A stretch of DNA of 14,750 bases from Pelagophyceae sp. CCMP2097 (Eukaryota; Sar; Pelagophyceae): assembly GCA_026770575.1 (NCBI GenBank), contig MU657533.1, positions 4,917 to 19,666 on the forward strand, given 5' to 3'. The position numbers and the translations under genes are program-made. Below, piece after piece: positions 1-9,162 of this stretch; position 1 is the first letter of the stretch, and the number at the start of each line of letters is the position of its first letter. The notes beneath the pieces were generated by a model. It ran no database searches, had not been told where the DNA came from, and saw only the letters and a list, made by a program, of their open reading frames with translations.

Positions 1-267
1 TTAAACAAATCTTATAAATCTCATGTTGATATGATAAAATGCCCATTGAATCACATAACATCGCGACAACTTATGTATTACTATTTACGCGGACGAAATA
101 AATTGAAAAGTAATGAAAAAAATAAACGAAACAGTAAATTTAATATAAAAATAACTAAATTAAGCAAGGATTATATTGAACCTGTACAAGAAAAAACGGA
201 CGATGAAGACGAGGAAGATTTCGAAAACGAGATTTATATGAGAAATGAGCATCTTAAAAGATTATAA
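1..267 (+). CDS. Hypothetical protein, 5' end probably outside the window
   Basis: The frame is open from base 1. The first ATG is at 31, but the reading is equally open upstream of it, so the protein probably starts before the window. Visible features are a basic stretch rich in Lys, Arg and Asn in the middle and a strongly acidic run (DDEDEEDFENE) near the C-terminus. The first stop is TAA at 265-267; if TAA is sense here, the frame ends four codons later at TGA 280-282. It converges with the minus-strand ORF 262-450 and touches or slightly overlaps it. I recognise no domain. A charged C-terminal tail of a larger replication or DNA-binding protein is possible but is only a guess. Confidence 0.45.
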   Translation, partial: LNKSYKSHVDMIKCPLNHITSRQLMYYYLRGRNKLKSNEKNKRNSKFNIKITKLSKDYIEPVQEKTDDEDEEDFENEIYMRNEHLKRL

Positions 268-450
268 GTTTATAAGAACTGATTCAAATATGTCAAAAAT
301 TGCGGTATAAACTTTTTCTTCCTCATACTCACAAATCATAGGAATATCAATATGCTTGTTTATACCGTCGATGATTTTCTTTCGAATTTTTTCAGTACAT
401 AAAAGTTTCATTAAATATATTTTTACGGTTTTAACGATAAACTTCAACAT
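262..450 (-). CDS. Small hypothetical protein (62 residues)
   Basis: This short minus-strand ORF starts with ATG at 450-448 and stops at TAA 262-264. The N-terminus is hydrophobic and basic; the rest has a helix-like charged pattern (INKHIDIPMICEYEEEKVY). It lies just downstream of the fibre gene on the same strand: the fibre frame, if read through its TAA, ends at a TGA that overlaps this ATG (ATGTTGA). That placement supports a real small cistron. I recognise no family. Small uncharacterised ORFs of this size are common in PLVs and other DNA viruses of protists. Confidence 0.45.
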   Translation of the reverse strand: MLKFIVKTVKIYLMKLLCTEKIRKKIIDGINKHIDIPMICEYEEEKVYTAIFDIFESVLINL

Positions 451-473
451 ATAAGTATATAATAAAAGTTAAA

Positions 474-3400
474 TTAAATTACTTGGTATACTATTATAGC
501 AATATCCATATTGAAATCGTTATTAAAATTTCGCATCTCAACTTCAAAAAAAGTTGTTGTCTTCGAATCACATAAAATGATCTGATTTTGTCTATGGTCG
601 ATTAAAAAATTTCGTGGAGAAAATAAAACCTGATAATCGACAGAATTCAAAGGATTTGCGAATCCAAACCGTTGACGACTTACTCCCTGAATTGTTCCTC
701 TATCATTCCATATCAGATTTATGTTCGAACCATTGGCTTGTTTATTGCCATCATATTCAATTAAAACCATTCGATTGTTGCTGTCCTTGGTTACGATCCA
801 TCGACCAACACCAACCGTTTCTAATTTTTTCTTTTTAGAAATTGTTAAATTTGGTACATTATCTAATGTGCCAGTAAAAATATTAAAAAATCTGTATCGT
901 AAAAATTAATTGAATGCACCGATGGTGCCGGAATCTTTACGAAATTCAATTCCATCCTTATATACTTTCATAGATGAATTTGAAACGGTACTTAAAACAT
1001 CACCAACCATTTTAAATGAATTTGAATCTCGTAAAAAATAATTTCTAACTGTATTTAAAATACTGTTTTTGCCTTCAATTCCGGCAATCTCTTGAATGAT
1101 TTTTTCTCGAGTCTGTGTTCGATTATAAAAACTGACTGGGTTTAATTCAATCTGAGTCAGATTCGATAAAAAAAACTTGTAAATGAAAAATCCGAGGAAA
1201 ATCTCATTGAAAACGAATCGAATCCTGCCGTATTCCGAAAAGAAATCCCGTTATTTAATTTCTGAACTTCTGTCAAAGCATTAACGCTAAGTGTTGCGCT
1301 GTCTACATCATATCTAATTCCGGAATTTGGCGAAGACACTGCTCTTTCGAATTCATTGCGAATAATTGTCGTGTTATCTTAACTCTCGCCGGGTGGTCCA
1401 CTTTCGCCCGGAACGCCTTGCGCTCCTCGTTCACCTACAATTCCTTGAACGCCTTGAACGCCTTGCGCTCCTCGTTCACCTACAATAGACTCACCAGGTA
1501 TTCCTCGAACCCCTTGCGCTCCTCGTTCACCTACAACTGACTCACCAGGTATTCCTTGAACGCCTTGCGCTCCTCGTTCACCTACAACTGACTCACCAGG
1601 TATTCCTTGAACGCCTTGATCGCCAACAACTCCCTGAACGCCTACCGCTCCTCGTTCACCTACAATTGACTCACCAGGAATTCCTTGAACGCCTTGCGAT
1701 CCTCGTTCACCTACAATAGACTCACCAGGAATTCCCTGAACGCCTTGTGCTCCTCGTTCACCTACAATAGACTCACCAGGAATTCCTTGAACCCCTTGCT
1801 CACCACGCTGTGGAATAATTACCTCCCCTCCAATCGGATCAAATAATCCAGTCTCGATATAGTCTTGAAAAATACTCGAAATAAGTTGCATATCATCGAG
1901 AGTTAAAGTATCCCCGAAAATCAATAATTTTGAAAACTCGAAATCACTCGATTCATTGTGGTTGTTTATACATAAATTCGTACTGTTTATAATCCCCATC
2001 TGTCCAGTACCTCGGGATATATTGTTCGAAATAACAAAATCAGGAGGTAAGATGTTGGCTGAATTAGTTGCCGCCATATTCGAAAATACAAAAACATCTC
2101 CGTCTGTGGCTGATGATGTCGCCCGTTGTCCATTAAAAAAAGCAATCCCTTTTGTATTACTATAATGTCCTACAATGACTTGATTACTATTAACTGATGT
2201 TATAATGCGACGCCGTTTTAATGAATCCGTTGAAGTATATCGTGAAATACAGAAGATAAAACAACGCGGTGGTAAAACAACAGGGAAATTTATAATATCG
2301 GCTTTTAATCCTTGAATAACATCAACAACTCCGCTGATTAATCCAGGACTGTTTTTTTTGCTTAATGTTGTCCCAGATAACGTCGCATTGTTAGATACAT
2401 TACCAGTTTTATCAATTAAAAAATTATCGCCTGTTTTATAGGTATCAGCGGAATAATACGCAAGAGCCTTTTAAGCGTACGAGGTTTTGGAACTTTGTCT
2501 CATGTGGACGCACACTTAGTTTATTATTAGAAATGAATAACGTATCATCTATATTTTGATTCAATGAATGCGTGTTAATTATAAAAGGACTCAATGAAGA
2601 AATTCTATTTTTCTCGACATTTATTTTATCATTTTATAGTAATGTGTTTAATTTTTCGATTTCTTCGGTATTTGAAATATGTCTTTGAATCGAGTCGAAT
2701 TGTTCTATTTTGTTAAAAAAAAATAGGTGTAAATCGAACATCATTTAAAAAACTGCCTTGCGAAGTATAGGCGAAAAAATACCATTTTTTTAAATTTTTA
2801 AACGAACCACTTCTCAGTAAATTATTATTCAATGTAAATGAAATTTTTCCCTCTAAGAAAGTTAAATTATAAAATTGATTAGAGCCGTTTGTGTTATATG
2901 CATTTTTAATGTGAGTGTTGTTATTATCTAAACGATTCTCATTCGGATAATAAAAGTCTCTTCTTGTTATTAATATAATTTCATGTTTCGAATTTAAAAT
3001 ATTTTCTTCTATCAATAACGACTTATTTTGAATAAAAATGTCTGGTGTAGTTGTTGAAAACCCAAACGCATAATTAAAAACATTTTTGGAAAATGCTTGA
3101 AACTTAAGATTGAGTGGGAGCGAATCAGCCGACCACATCATGTTTTCGAACGTCGCAATGGTTGGTAATGTGCGAGTCGGTTTTAAATCGTCTGTAAGTA
3201 ATTCATAATCGGGTGTTAAAGTATAATTAATATTTCCGGAAGAGTCCCCAAAACGTAAAGACGAAGTATTATATACGATCTCAGGGGTTGAAATGTCAGG
3301 AACTCTAGAAAATAAATAAGTCTCAGCATCAATCGCGCGTGTTCGTTCAGTATTTACCGAATCCGATACTGTATTTATTTGTGGTGTATAATTTATTTGT

Positions 3401-3639
3401 GTTGGAATTATCGCACTGATTTTGCTATCGACAATGTTTATATTATCACCTTGAATTAATTTAGACTGTTTTTCGTTTATATTATTATTTAAATCTTCAA
3501 AGTTTTTGTTATAATCAGGAAAATCTGGACTTATTTTATTTATCGTATTTCCGACAATGGTTATATTATCACCCGCTACAAGTCTGGATGTAGAATTTTC
3601 AGCATCGAATACAGATCGCATAGAATATTTCGAAGACAT
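474..3639 (-). CDS. Long fibre/tail-like protein with GDNI repeats, LamG-like region and collagen repeats (frame-broken)
   Basis: This is probably one structural protein of about 1,050 residues, split by three frameshifts and three in-frame TAA codons. It starts at ATG 3639 (MSSKYSMRS). The N-terminal third has two GDNI-type repeats (AGDNITIVGN, QGDNINIVDS), as in phage and viral fibre shafts. A coiled-coil-like stretch follows (IEKLNTLL, then TAA 2634-2636, then NDKINVEKN). The middle part, about 2,470 to 1,830, ends in a LamG/concanavalin-like segment (LLIFGDTLTLDDMQ). Collagen G-X-Y repeats follow at 1382-1804, then another helical stretch and a beta-rich C-terminus ending at TAA 474-476. 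Frame changes lie at an A/T run near 2,713, near 2,470, and at a T8 run near 1,170. In-frame TAA codons are at 2634, 1379 and 906. The role is inferred: a virion surface fibre for host attachment, directly downstream of MCP. The joints between segments are my reconstruction, so the domain order is firmer than the exact length. Confidence 0.7.
1382..1804 (-). repeat. Collagen-coding tandem repeat, about 51-bp unit
   Basis: This stretch encodes about seven copies of a 17-residue unit of the form GERGAQGVQGIPGESIV: five Gly-X-Y triplets followed by a two-residue break (IV or VV). One copy has an extra triplet block with GVVGDQ, and the final copy is shortened to GVPGESGPPGES. The nucleotide copies are nearly identical, so recent tandem expansion is likely. 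The regular two-residue interruption would put a kink or flexible point about every five triplets of a collagen-like triple helix in the fibre. Confidence 0.9.
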
Positions 3640-3708
3640 ATTAATTATTTTATTTTATTTTTCATATTTTATTTTGTGTTTTTTTTCTAAAAAGTTATAA
3701 AAAGGGTT

Positions 3709-5067
3709 TTACATGATGACAGTCCATAAAGCAGAAGTTGTCATGTCAAGCATACACACTTGTTTATACGATGAAAATATATGAAGATTTTGAGGCGCAA
3801 TGGCTTCTGATCTAAAAGATAACACCACCGAGGTTGACGTGCCGAGTGTGTTCCGACCACTACAAATTTCATCTTCCTTTATTTTATATCTGCATAGATT
3901 CATATCCATCTCAAACGAACCAACAGTTTTTTTATTAAAACTTTCAATAGCGAATTTACCGATATTCATTTCAAAACCACCTTCATACAGATACCTACCG
4001 GCACGTGATGAAGAAATCTGCTGCATCATAGCCGTTTCAGCAGGCGATGCGTTCACTTCACGAATACATTCGACGAGATTTCCCCCGATAAGCACGCCAT
4101 ATTTATTGATAAAATTTTTGATAAAATGAGCATTTACATCAGCATGTAAGGGTATAGCGGGAACAGTTCCCGTTTTATCAGTTTTCGGGGTTATAATCAT
4201 TGTAACGGAATTTAGAGAACGAACAGCAACACCGAGATTAATACTATGGGATGATCCTGGATTCCCTGGGAGAGAGTAAGCGTTATAAATATACGATTCA
4301 GTCTCGATATAATAAATTCCGCCATGTTAACGTATCAACTCCTCAGTGACATCTGGTAATGTTTGGCATATAGAGAGGACCAATTTCACCTCCAAAATAT
4401 CTCAGGAAGTGTTGTCGATGTTGTTGTTTGTGGTATTAAATAAGCCACTGTTCCCAATGTTTGATAGAAGGTATGACATTTCCAGATCAGAAGAAGAGAA
4501 TAGAGGGAACATTTTATCAGTACCGAAACATGAGGCATGCTTTGAGAGTGAATCGCAGAAAATGAACGATTCAGTATTTAACAGATCCATACCACGTTGT
4601 CCAACTGCTGAAACACCTTCATCATCACCAGGTACATTGGCAGAGTCGCCTATATCAGTCGGACCAGCGCCGTAAATAGACCCGCTACCGGTTGAACTCG
4701 CATAAGTTCGATTTTTTTTCTCCTTCGGAGTTGCGTTTTACAGCATAACCCCTTTTAGAGGAAAGCGTACTCCCGGATTGCGTTAGTTCGATTGATTCGA
4801 ACATAGTCATAACACCACCACTTGAAATTATATATTCATGCCCGGATACATTCGATAGTTTAAATTTTAAAAAAGAATTTTTCCATCCAGCCATTGATTT
4901 GTTTGCATTCCAGGAATTTGAAACTTTATAACCTGTCCAGGAAAATATTTCGTAGACGAATTACTCGGTTGTACTCGTGTGATAAAAGAAGTAGCACCTG
5001 GTGCTTCCGGTGTTAGCATACCTACAAACCTATCTGACATACTGGATTTTGATTTTGAATGCTCCAT
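3709..5067 (-). CDS. Major capsid protein, double jelly-roll (PLV type), frame-broken
   Basis: This is the main capsomer protein, expected to form trimeric pseudohexameric capsomers. It starts at ATG 5065-5067 (MEHSKSKSSMSD) and ends at TAA 3709-3711, giving about 453 codons, within the range known for PLV MCPs. The N-terminal jelly roll has the expected pattern: FPGQVIKFQIP, then NSFLKFKLSNVSG, then a Gly/Ser-rich turn. The second has YYIETESYIYNAY followed by a long loop and the C-terminal strands (GTSTSVVLSFRSEA). Frame changes fall in an A5 run near 4,877 and an A8 run near 4,712, each fixed by one extra A. TGA 4402-4404 and TAA 4327-4329 interrupt the frame. It lies between penton and fibre on the same strand, the usual morphogenesis module. 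The assignment rests on sequence pattern, gene order and length; a structure prediction would settle it. Confidence 0.75.
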
Positions 5068-5109
5068 AATATACAAAACTTTTTTTCTTCTTAATAAAAT
5101 TTGAACATT

Positions 5110-5248
5110 GATTTTTTTGATTCATATACGTCTTCCGATCTTATTTTTTGAATCCCTTCACCGTTTTTGTTTTTTTTATGTCTTCCACGCTTTTCTTATT
5201 TTTAATGTCTTAATTGGTCTGATAATTAGATTTTATAAACTTTTTCAT
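5110..5248 (-). other. Possible lysine-rich mini-ORF between penton and MCP
   Basis: An ATG at 5246-5248 opens a frame rich in Lys, Asn and Gln (MKKFIKSNYQTN, then TAA, then DIKNKKSVEDIKK). Under the standard code it is only 12 codons. If TAA is sense it continues for at least 45 codons through two TAA codons. The penton frame, read through its own TAA, ends at a TGA overlapping this ATG (ATGA). A small basic DNA-condensing protein would make sense at this position, but low-complexity AT-rich spacer DNA also gives Lys-rich frames. Treat it as a candidate only. Confidence 0.25.
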
Positions 5249-5304
5249 ATTAATTGTATAATTATTATTATTTTGTTGATCTTGTTTTTTTTCCTAAAAA
5301 GCAT

Positions 5305-6147
5305 TTAAAATGGTGCTACGATAGTTGTTCCCTTAAAATTAACGCTTTTATTTACATCCGAAACGCTCGCCATACATTCAACATATTCACATTTGAGAAT
5401 AGCAGATTCCATAAACGACTTATTTTCAAGTTCAAAATCAATGAGCAAACATGCGTGAAACGAATCGCATAAAAATAGAGTACCATCGTCGAGATGTAAT
5501 GTGATAGTAAACGAGGAAATATTACGAGTTGACATTTTAGATCTTACGGAATCTCCAACTCTCGAATATATGATATAACTACCGAAACTATTGACAACGG
5601 GAATTTTACAGATACGGTTAGAAATCGTTCTATTCGATGTTGATCTTTCGTTATTTTGATTTACCTCCCTCACTGAAAGATGAATATTGTGAGAATTTTG
5701 AAGTATGTCAGAGGGTCTTGATGAAGAAACCGAATCATTATGTTTTCCGTGTGTCATATTAACAAGATCTAAAACCGTATTAGAGTATAAATTAATTTCT
5801 TCTCCGTTATTATGTTTTATAGTATATAACAAAGTTATTGAATCAAATAACATTTTTAAATTACTTGAATTTTCAGAAAATCCTATGTTAATTATTTTAA
5901 TATATCCTGAGAAGAATAATTTCCTTCATGTACCAAAAACTCATTTTCACTGCTTCCTTCTTTAAATTTAAAATTAGAAAGCACTGGATATATTTTTAAA
6001 TACTATTTAAACATAAAATTCTTGTAAAGAAATTTTTGCAACTTATCCAGTGGGTACTTCAATGTGCTGCTGTATATTAAAAGAAACGGATTTATTCGAA
6101 TCTTCTTCACCGTTATTAGAATTTAAATAAATAACAATTGAATCCAT
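5305..6147 (-). CDS. Penton / minor capsid protein candidate (single jelly-roll), frame-broken
   Basis: This probably forms the vertex capsomers. The chosen start is ATG 6145-6147 (MDSIVIYLNSNNGEE), next to a poly-T/palindrome spacer; the stop is TAA 5305-5307 (about 280 codons). Near the N-terminus an HIEVPTG segment followed by VAKISLQEFYV fits the early strands seen in PLV pentons. A central ITLLYTIKHNNGEEINLYS fits the typical 'structural motif then predicted strand' region before a long linker, and the C-terminus is a beta-rich domain (SFTITLHLDDGTLFLC). In-frame TAA codons lie at 6043, 6007 and 5892, and two compensating frame changes flank a short segment near 5,990 and 5,885. It sits directly upstream of MCP on the same strand, the usual place for PLV pentons. 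Position is the strongest evidence; sequence similarity alone is weak. Confidence 0.55.
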
Positions 6148-6155
6148 TAAAATAG

Positions 6156-6193
6156 TTTTTTTTTTTTTTTTTTTTTAATATTTTAAAATATTA
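6156..6193. promoter_or_regulatory. T21 tract plus 18-bp perfect palindrome in divergent intergenic spacer
   Basis: Between the divergent penton (minus) and lipase (plus) starts lies a run of 21 T (6156-6176). It runs into a perfect palindrome (TAATATTTTAAAATATTA, 6176-6193), five bases before the lipase ATG at 6199. The spacer is only about 50 bp, so promoters for both genes must be packed here. A role in bidirectional transcription is inferred from placement only. Confidence 0.4.
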
Positions 6194-6198
6194 TAATA

Positions 6199-6838
6199 AT
6201 GGTTAGTAAAGAATTTTATCGAAAAAAACTCCAAGTCGCACATGCCTCATATAACAACAAAACTCCGGATGGTTTTAGTAAGGTTTGCGATATGTCAGAT
6301 AAACGCTCGAAAGTATATCGCGATAATAAAAACGGGGATATTTTTATTGGATTTCGAGGAACCCAACCAACAAATTTAAACGATTTAAGGAGAGATTTGA
6401 ATATTTTAAACGGGACACAATCGAAAGAAAAACCGGTTTTTACAATCTGCTGAACAAGTGAAAAATGTTAAACAGATATTTCCTGATAGCAAGGTATATC
6501 TTACAGGACACAGTTTGGGCAGCAAGATCTCTCAAGATATAGCGAGAACTGAGAAAGGAATAGCGGGGAGTTTCAACTTTTCCCCTGGAACGAACCCGCT
6601 CATAGAGGGTTTTACAAAAAGTTTCGGAAAAACATCTTAAACACCACAATTTAACTTTGCCACACGGTTCGACCCAATTTCGTCACCAGCATTACTAATA
6701 AACAGGAAAAATGAAGAAAATAAATATGTAAACTGGAAGGCTTTCGATCCACACACGCTTATGAATTTTTTTTTAAAAAATACCAGAAAATTGGTTTCAA
6801 ACTTTTTTAAATTTCATTTTCCCCATATAAATTTCTAG
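6199..6838 (+). CDS. Class 3 (alpha/beta-hydrolase) lipase, frame-broken
   Basis: This is predicted to hydrolyse acyl esters of lipids, perhaps to breach or remodel host membranes during entry or release. It starts at ATG 6199. The oxyanion-side motif FIGFRGTQ (about residues 50-57) matches the class 3 lipase strand. The nucleophile elbow GHSLG is at 6506-6520. Downstream, FNFSPGTNP is followed by an ISSPALL segment, where the catalytic Asp may lie in RFDPISS. Then comes KAFDPHTLMNF, whose His is the candidate third member of the triad. One frame change lies in the T run near 6,440, and TAA 6638-6640 interrupts the frame. I end it at TAG 6836-6838. Its 3' end overlaps the convergent ORF 6797-7270. 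It is the only confidently coding plus-strand gene in the core module, and lipases of this family are known in several PLVs. Confidence 0.8.
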
Positions 6839-7270
6839 CGTTTCTGGAAACCTTAAACTTGTTAATCTCAATTTTATCGCATCTAACACTACAACTTTAC
6901 TTAACAAACTTTTAGCATTTACAACTCCCAAATATTTTGTCATTACATTCAAAACTTTCCGTGTTGTATCTTTTTTATTTGTTTTAGTTCCTTCTAATTG
7001 TAAAGAAAAAGAAGGAAATTGTTCAACAGTTTCGACATCTTGATCCAAGTCATTAATTTCATTAATTTCATCTTCTTTATCATCATCAATAATTTCTATG
7101 TCATCATTTTTTAAATTATACTCAACATTTCCACTTTCGAGAAAAAAGGGTTCATGTGTATGGCTTCCGAGTGTGTTCATCATATTAACTTTAAAATGTC
7201 TCATTAGAATCCTGTTCATTGTTTCCTTGTGATTATACTCCATACTTAAATCTTTTAAAAAATTGAACAA
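6797..7270 (-). CDS. Hypothetical protein, 157 residues, acidic middle
   Basis: This intact ORF starts at ATG 7270 and ends in TGA; it is one of the few genes here with no internal TAA and no frame change. The N-terminal 45 residues are mixed and helix-like. A very acidic stretch follows (IEIIDDDKEDEINEIND), then a basic helical C-terminal half (KYLGVVNAKSLLSKVV). It lies right after the ATPase on the same strand. If the ATPase is read through its TAA, its first TGA overlaps an internal ATG of this ORF at residue 17, which could be the real start. I recognise no family. A virion or assembly role is suggested only by its place in the morphogenesis block. Confidence 0.6.
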   Translation of the reverse strand: MFNFLKDLSMEYNHKETMNRILMRHFKVNMMNTLGSHTHEPFFLESGNVEYNLKNDDIEIIDDDKEDEINEINDLDQDVETVEQFPSFSLQLEGTKTNKKDTTRKVLNVMTKYLGVVNAKSLLSKVVVLDAIKLRLTSLRFPETLEIYMGKMKFKKV

Positions 7271-7275
7271 CAGTT

Positions 7276-7968
7276 TTATTCTTCAGATGATATTTTTATC
7301 ATATCAAAATTACTAAAAAATACAGGAGGTTTATCCAATCGTATTCCAAGAAAATCACCCTTGTGTTTATACAGCAACGGTTGCAATTCCATATATTCTT
7401 TAAATGTTATATTAGGTAGATATTACTCATGAAACAATTTTAAACGTTTCACGTTATTACATGAGAAATTAATTATACAACTAACTGACTGACGAGCCGA
7501 TAAACTCAGTTGGGTTTGATCTTGAAGACATAAAAAAATTGTCAATCTGAGATGCCTGTGTTGACATATCAAGTTATTTAATTTGGAAATCATTTTTGCA
7601 TTCAATTTAAAGGATGAGGCCGCATCATCTATATAAACACATGTGTCCAATAATTCGAGAGAGTCGCGTTCACAGGATTCCAGAATATAGTCCAGAAATT
7701 CTTCGTTATATTCGTGGAATATTTGTTCCTATGGAAGCGATTCGAAAGGGTTCACGATGATGGAATGTAGTGTCGACTCTGGAATGAAGAGTATAATTTT
7801 ATCAAACACATTTGCATAAATTCTGTTTCTTGGATTTTTTGCGACCAACACACTGGTGACAAATGTACTTTTTCCAGAGCCAGGACCACCCAAGACAACA
7901 AAACAAGCACTTTTGTTCGGGAACAACTGCGTATCTGGTAGCCAATCTACATTTTGATTTTTTTTCAT
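7276..7968 (-). CDS. FtsK/HerA-type genome-packaging ATPase (A32-like)
   Basis: This motor is predicted to drive viral DNA into the capsid. The frame runs from ATG 7968 (MKKNQNVDWLPD) to TAA 7276-7278, giving 230 codons, a normal length for PLV ATPases, with no frame change. Walker A is GGPGSGKST (about residues 28-36). Walker B is CVYIDDAA (about residues 109-116), followed by a helix and HRHLRLTIFLCLQD, matching the sensor region of the A32-like group. Two stop codons interrupt the frame: TAG 7729-7731 (between ESLP and EQIF) and TAA 7423-7425 (between LFHE and YLP). Because the flanking sequence stays in one frame with all motifs in order, these are either recoded codons or recent point mutations. 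An upstream ATG at 8057 may add about 30 residues if one A is missing from an A7 run. It lies upstream of the capsid genes on the same strand. Confidence 0.88.
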
Positions 7969-8080
7969 TTTTTTATTGTAATCTTTGAGTGAACTGTCGG
8001 CGCTTTGTCCTTTATCTCGATTTTGGTATCATTTTTTTTAAGTACTTCTAATTTCATTAATATGATAAACTTTTTTTATT

Positions 8081-8130
8081 TTCGGTCTTTTTCGGTCTTT
8101 TTCGGTCTTTTTCGGTCTTTTTCGGTCTTG
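8081..8130. repeat. Five tandem 10-bp repeats (TTCGGTCTTT)
   Basis: Five uninterrupted copies of TTCGGTCTTT are followed directly by a T17 run (8132-8148). The block lies between the small membrane protein and the possible early ATPase start. On the minus strand it would encode a Lys/Arg/Asp pattern (KKTEKDRKRP) in the frame that follows TAG 8158-8160. It is therefore either spacer or, if that TAG is read through, a basic tail of the membrane protein. Confidence 0.85.
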
Positions 8131-8157
8131 CTTTTTTTTTTTTTTTTTAAAAAGCGT

Positions 8158-8366
8158 CTAAAAAGTTTTTTCTTCATTTTTGTCATCGTCCATGTTCATT
8201 ATCCCGATAATACTCGAATCCGATATGACACTCTGTTCGATATCTATACATCCGCATTTTACATGTGTTATCCGACTCACTACACAACTCCTTAAAGCCT
8301 TATGGAAACATAAACCGATCCCTGCGATTAATGATAAAACATTAACGGGTTGTCATTGAAATTCAT
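8158..8366 (-). CDS. Small single-pass membrane protein with Cys-rich juxtamembrane segment
   Basis: It starts at ATG 8364-8366 (MNFNDNPL). After a one-base frame change in a T4 run near 8,325, a hydrophobic segment (LSLIAGIGLCFHKAL) fits one membrane span. It is followed by a short basic, Cys-containing stretch (RSCVVSRITHVKCGCIDIE) and an acidic end (MNMDDDKNEEKTF) before TAG 8158-8160. Small proteins with a membrane helix followed by a KCGC-like motif are common in large and mid-size eukaryotic DNA viruses, often in the virion membrane. The product here is about 69 residues, longer if TAG is read through into the basic repeat block. Its function is unknown. Confidence 0.55.
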
Positions 8367-8382
8367 CTATATAATTAAAAAT

Positions 8383-9154
8383 TTAATAATTATTTTTTCT
8401 TCTCTCCTTTATTCTTTTATCGTGGTCAGCCATAGCACTGACTTGTGTCAAAGAATAAACGTACCGTCGTGAAGACACACCAACTGAACGAGGATCATCA
8501 ACTCTTTGAAGAATACCGTTAATATGTTTATATCCAACTGTTTTTTTCTGAACGTGGACACTTGGTATAGTTTCATTTTTTTTTATATTCGACTCTTCTG
8601 ATTAAATCTGAGGAGTTTTTTAAAAAATATGTTCCGTCGATGACATTTGGTTTTACTTTATTGAATGCACTTCCATCAACGTCGAACCACTCAGAAACGT
8701 TTCCATTCGAGAATACAATGCGTTTCACTGACGGTTTGAATACATTCAGTATCATCTCATGTAGAACGAACTCGGCATTTTGCGCTTCTGAGGCAATACC
8801 GCTGCCCTTAGTAGGGCTAACAGCCTCGTCATATAAATAAAATCTGTGTAAATTGAACGATATTAATGATGTTCGAAATCCAGTCAATCGATTGAAGCCA
8901 TTAGGTGTCCCGGAAATTCTTTTTATTCGGCTATAACCCACTTTTACTAAATTCAATGATTTACTCATGCGTTCGTCATCATTTAAACTGTATGGATTAG
9001 ATCTCTTAGAAATTATTTATAGATAACTGTTTATATTTTTAAAATTGTTTGTTTTGTGTTTTATCGAAGGAGGGAATAACCCATCTTCGATTTTTTTATT
9101 ATTTACATTGTCATAATATATATGCTTTTTTAAAAAATCCTTCTCAGTTTTCAT
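8383..9154 (-). CDS. T5orf172/MUG113-like (GIY-YIG superfamily) protein, frame-broken
   Basis: The start is ATG 9152-9154 (MKTEKDFLKKHIYYDN). TAA 9017-9019 interrupts the frame between NSYL and IISK. From about residue 68 the pattern fits the T5orf172 family: LVKVGYS, then a basic turn, later AEFVLHEMI (about residue 128) and SEWFDVD (about residue 155), which correspond to the family's 'KvGyT ... E..lh ... EWF' signature. The C-terminal part needs one frame change in an A9 run (8576-8584). It then reads GYKHINGILQRVDD and ends basic (DHDKRIKERRKNNY) at TAA 8383-8385; if that TAA is sense, TGA follows 10 codons later. The family is nuclease-like, related to GIY-YIG endonucleases, and is frequent in viruses. 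The substrate is unknown; a DNA-processing role is inferred. Confidence 0.6.
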
Positions 9155-9162
9155 AATGATCT

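Noticed and set aside
1..300. Left terminal inverted repeat matching 13,700-14,200
   Set aside because: The first bases are coding-like and do not resemble the right-end repeats or hairpin; the left end is outside the window.
614..909. Plus-strand ORFs over the fibre C-terminus
   Set aside because: The minus strand gives a continuous beta-rich protein through this stretch; the plus-strand frames are composition shadows.
3800..4675. Plus-strand ORFs over the MCP gene
   Set aside because: They are antisense shadows of the capsid gene, which shows the expected jelly-roll pattern on the minus strand.
5108..5472. Phe/Ile-rich plus-strand ORFs
   Set aside because: They are complements of Lys/Asn-rich minus-strand sequence and of the penton 3' end, and have no domain pattern.
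8005..8295. Plus-strand ORF of 96 residues, Phe/Ser-rich
   Set aside because: Most of it translates the 10-bp repeats and the T17 run; the minus strand carries a better small membrane protein.
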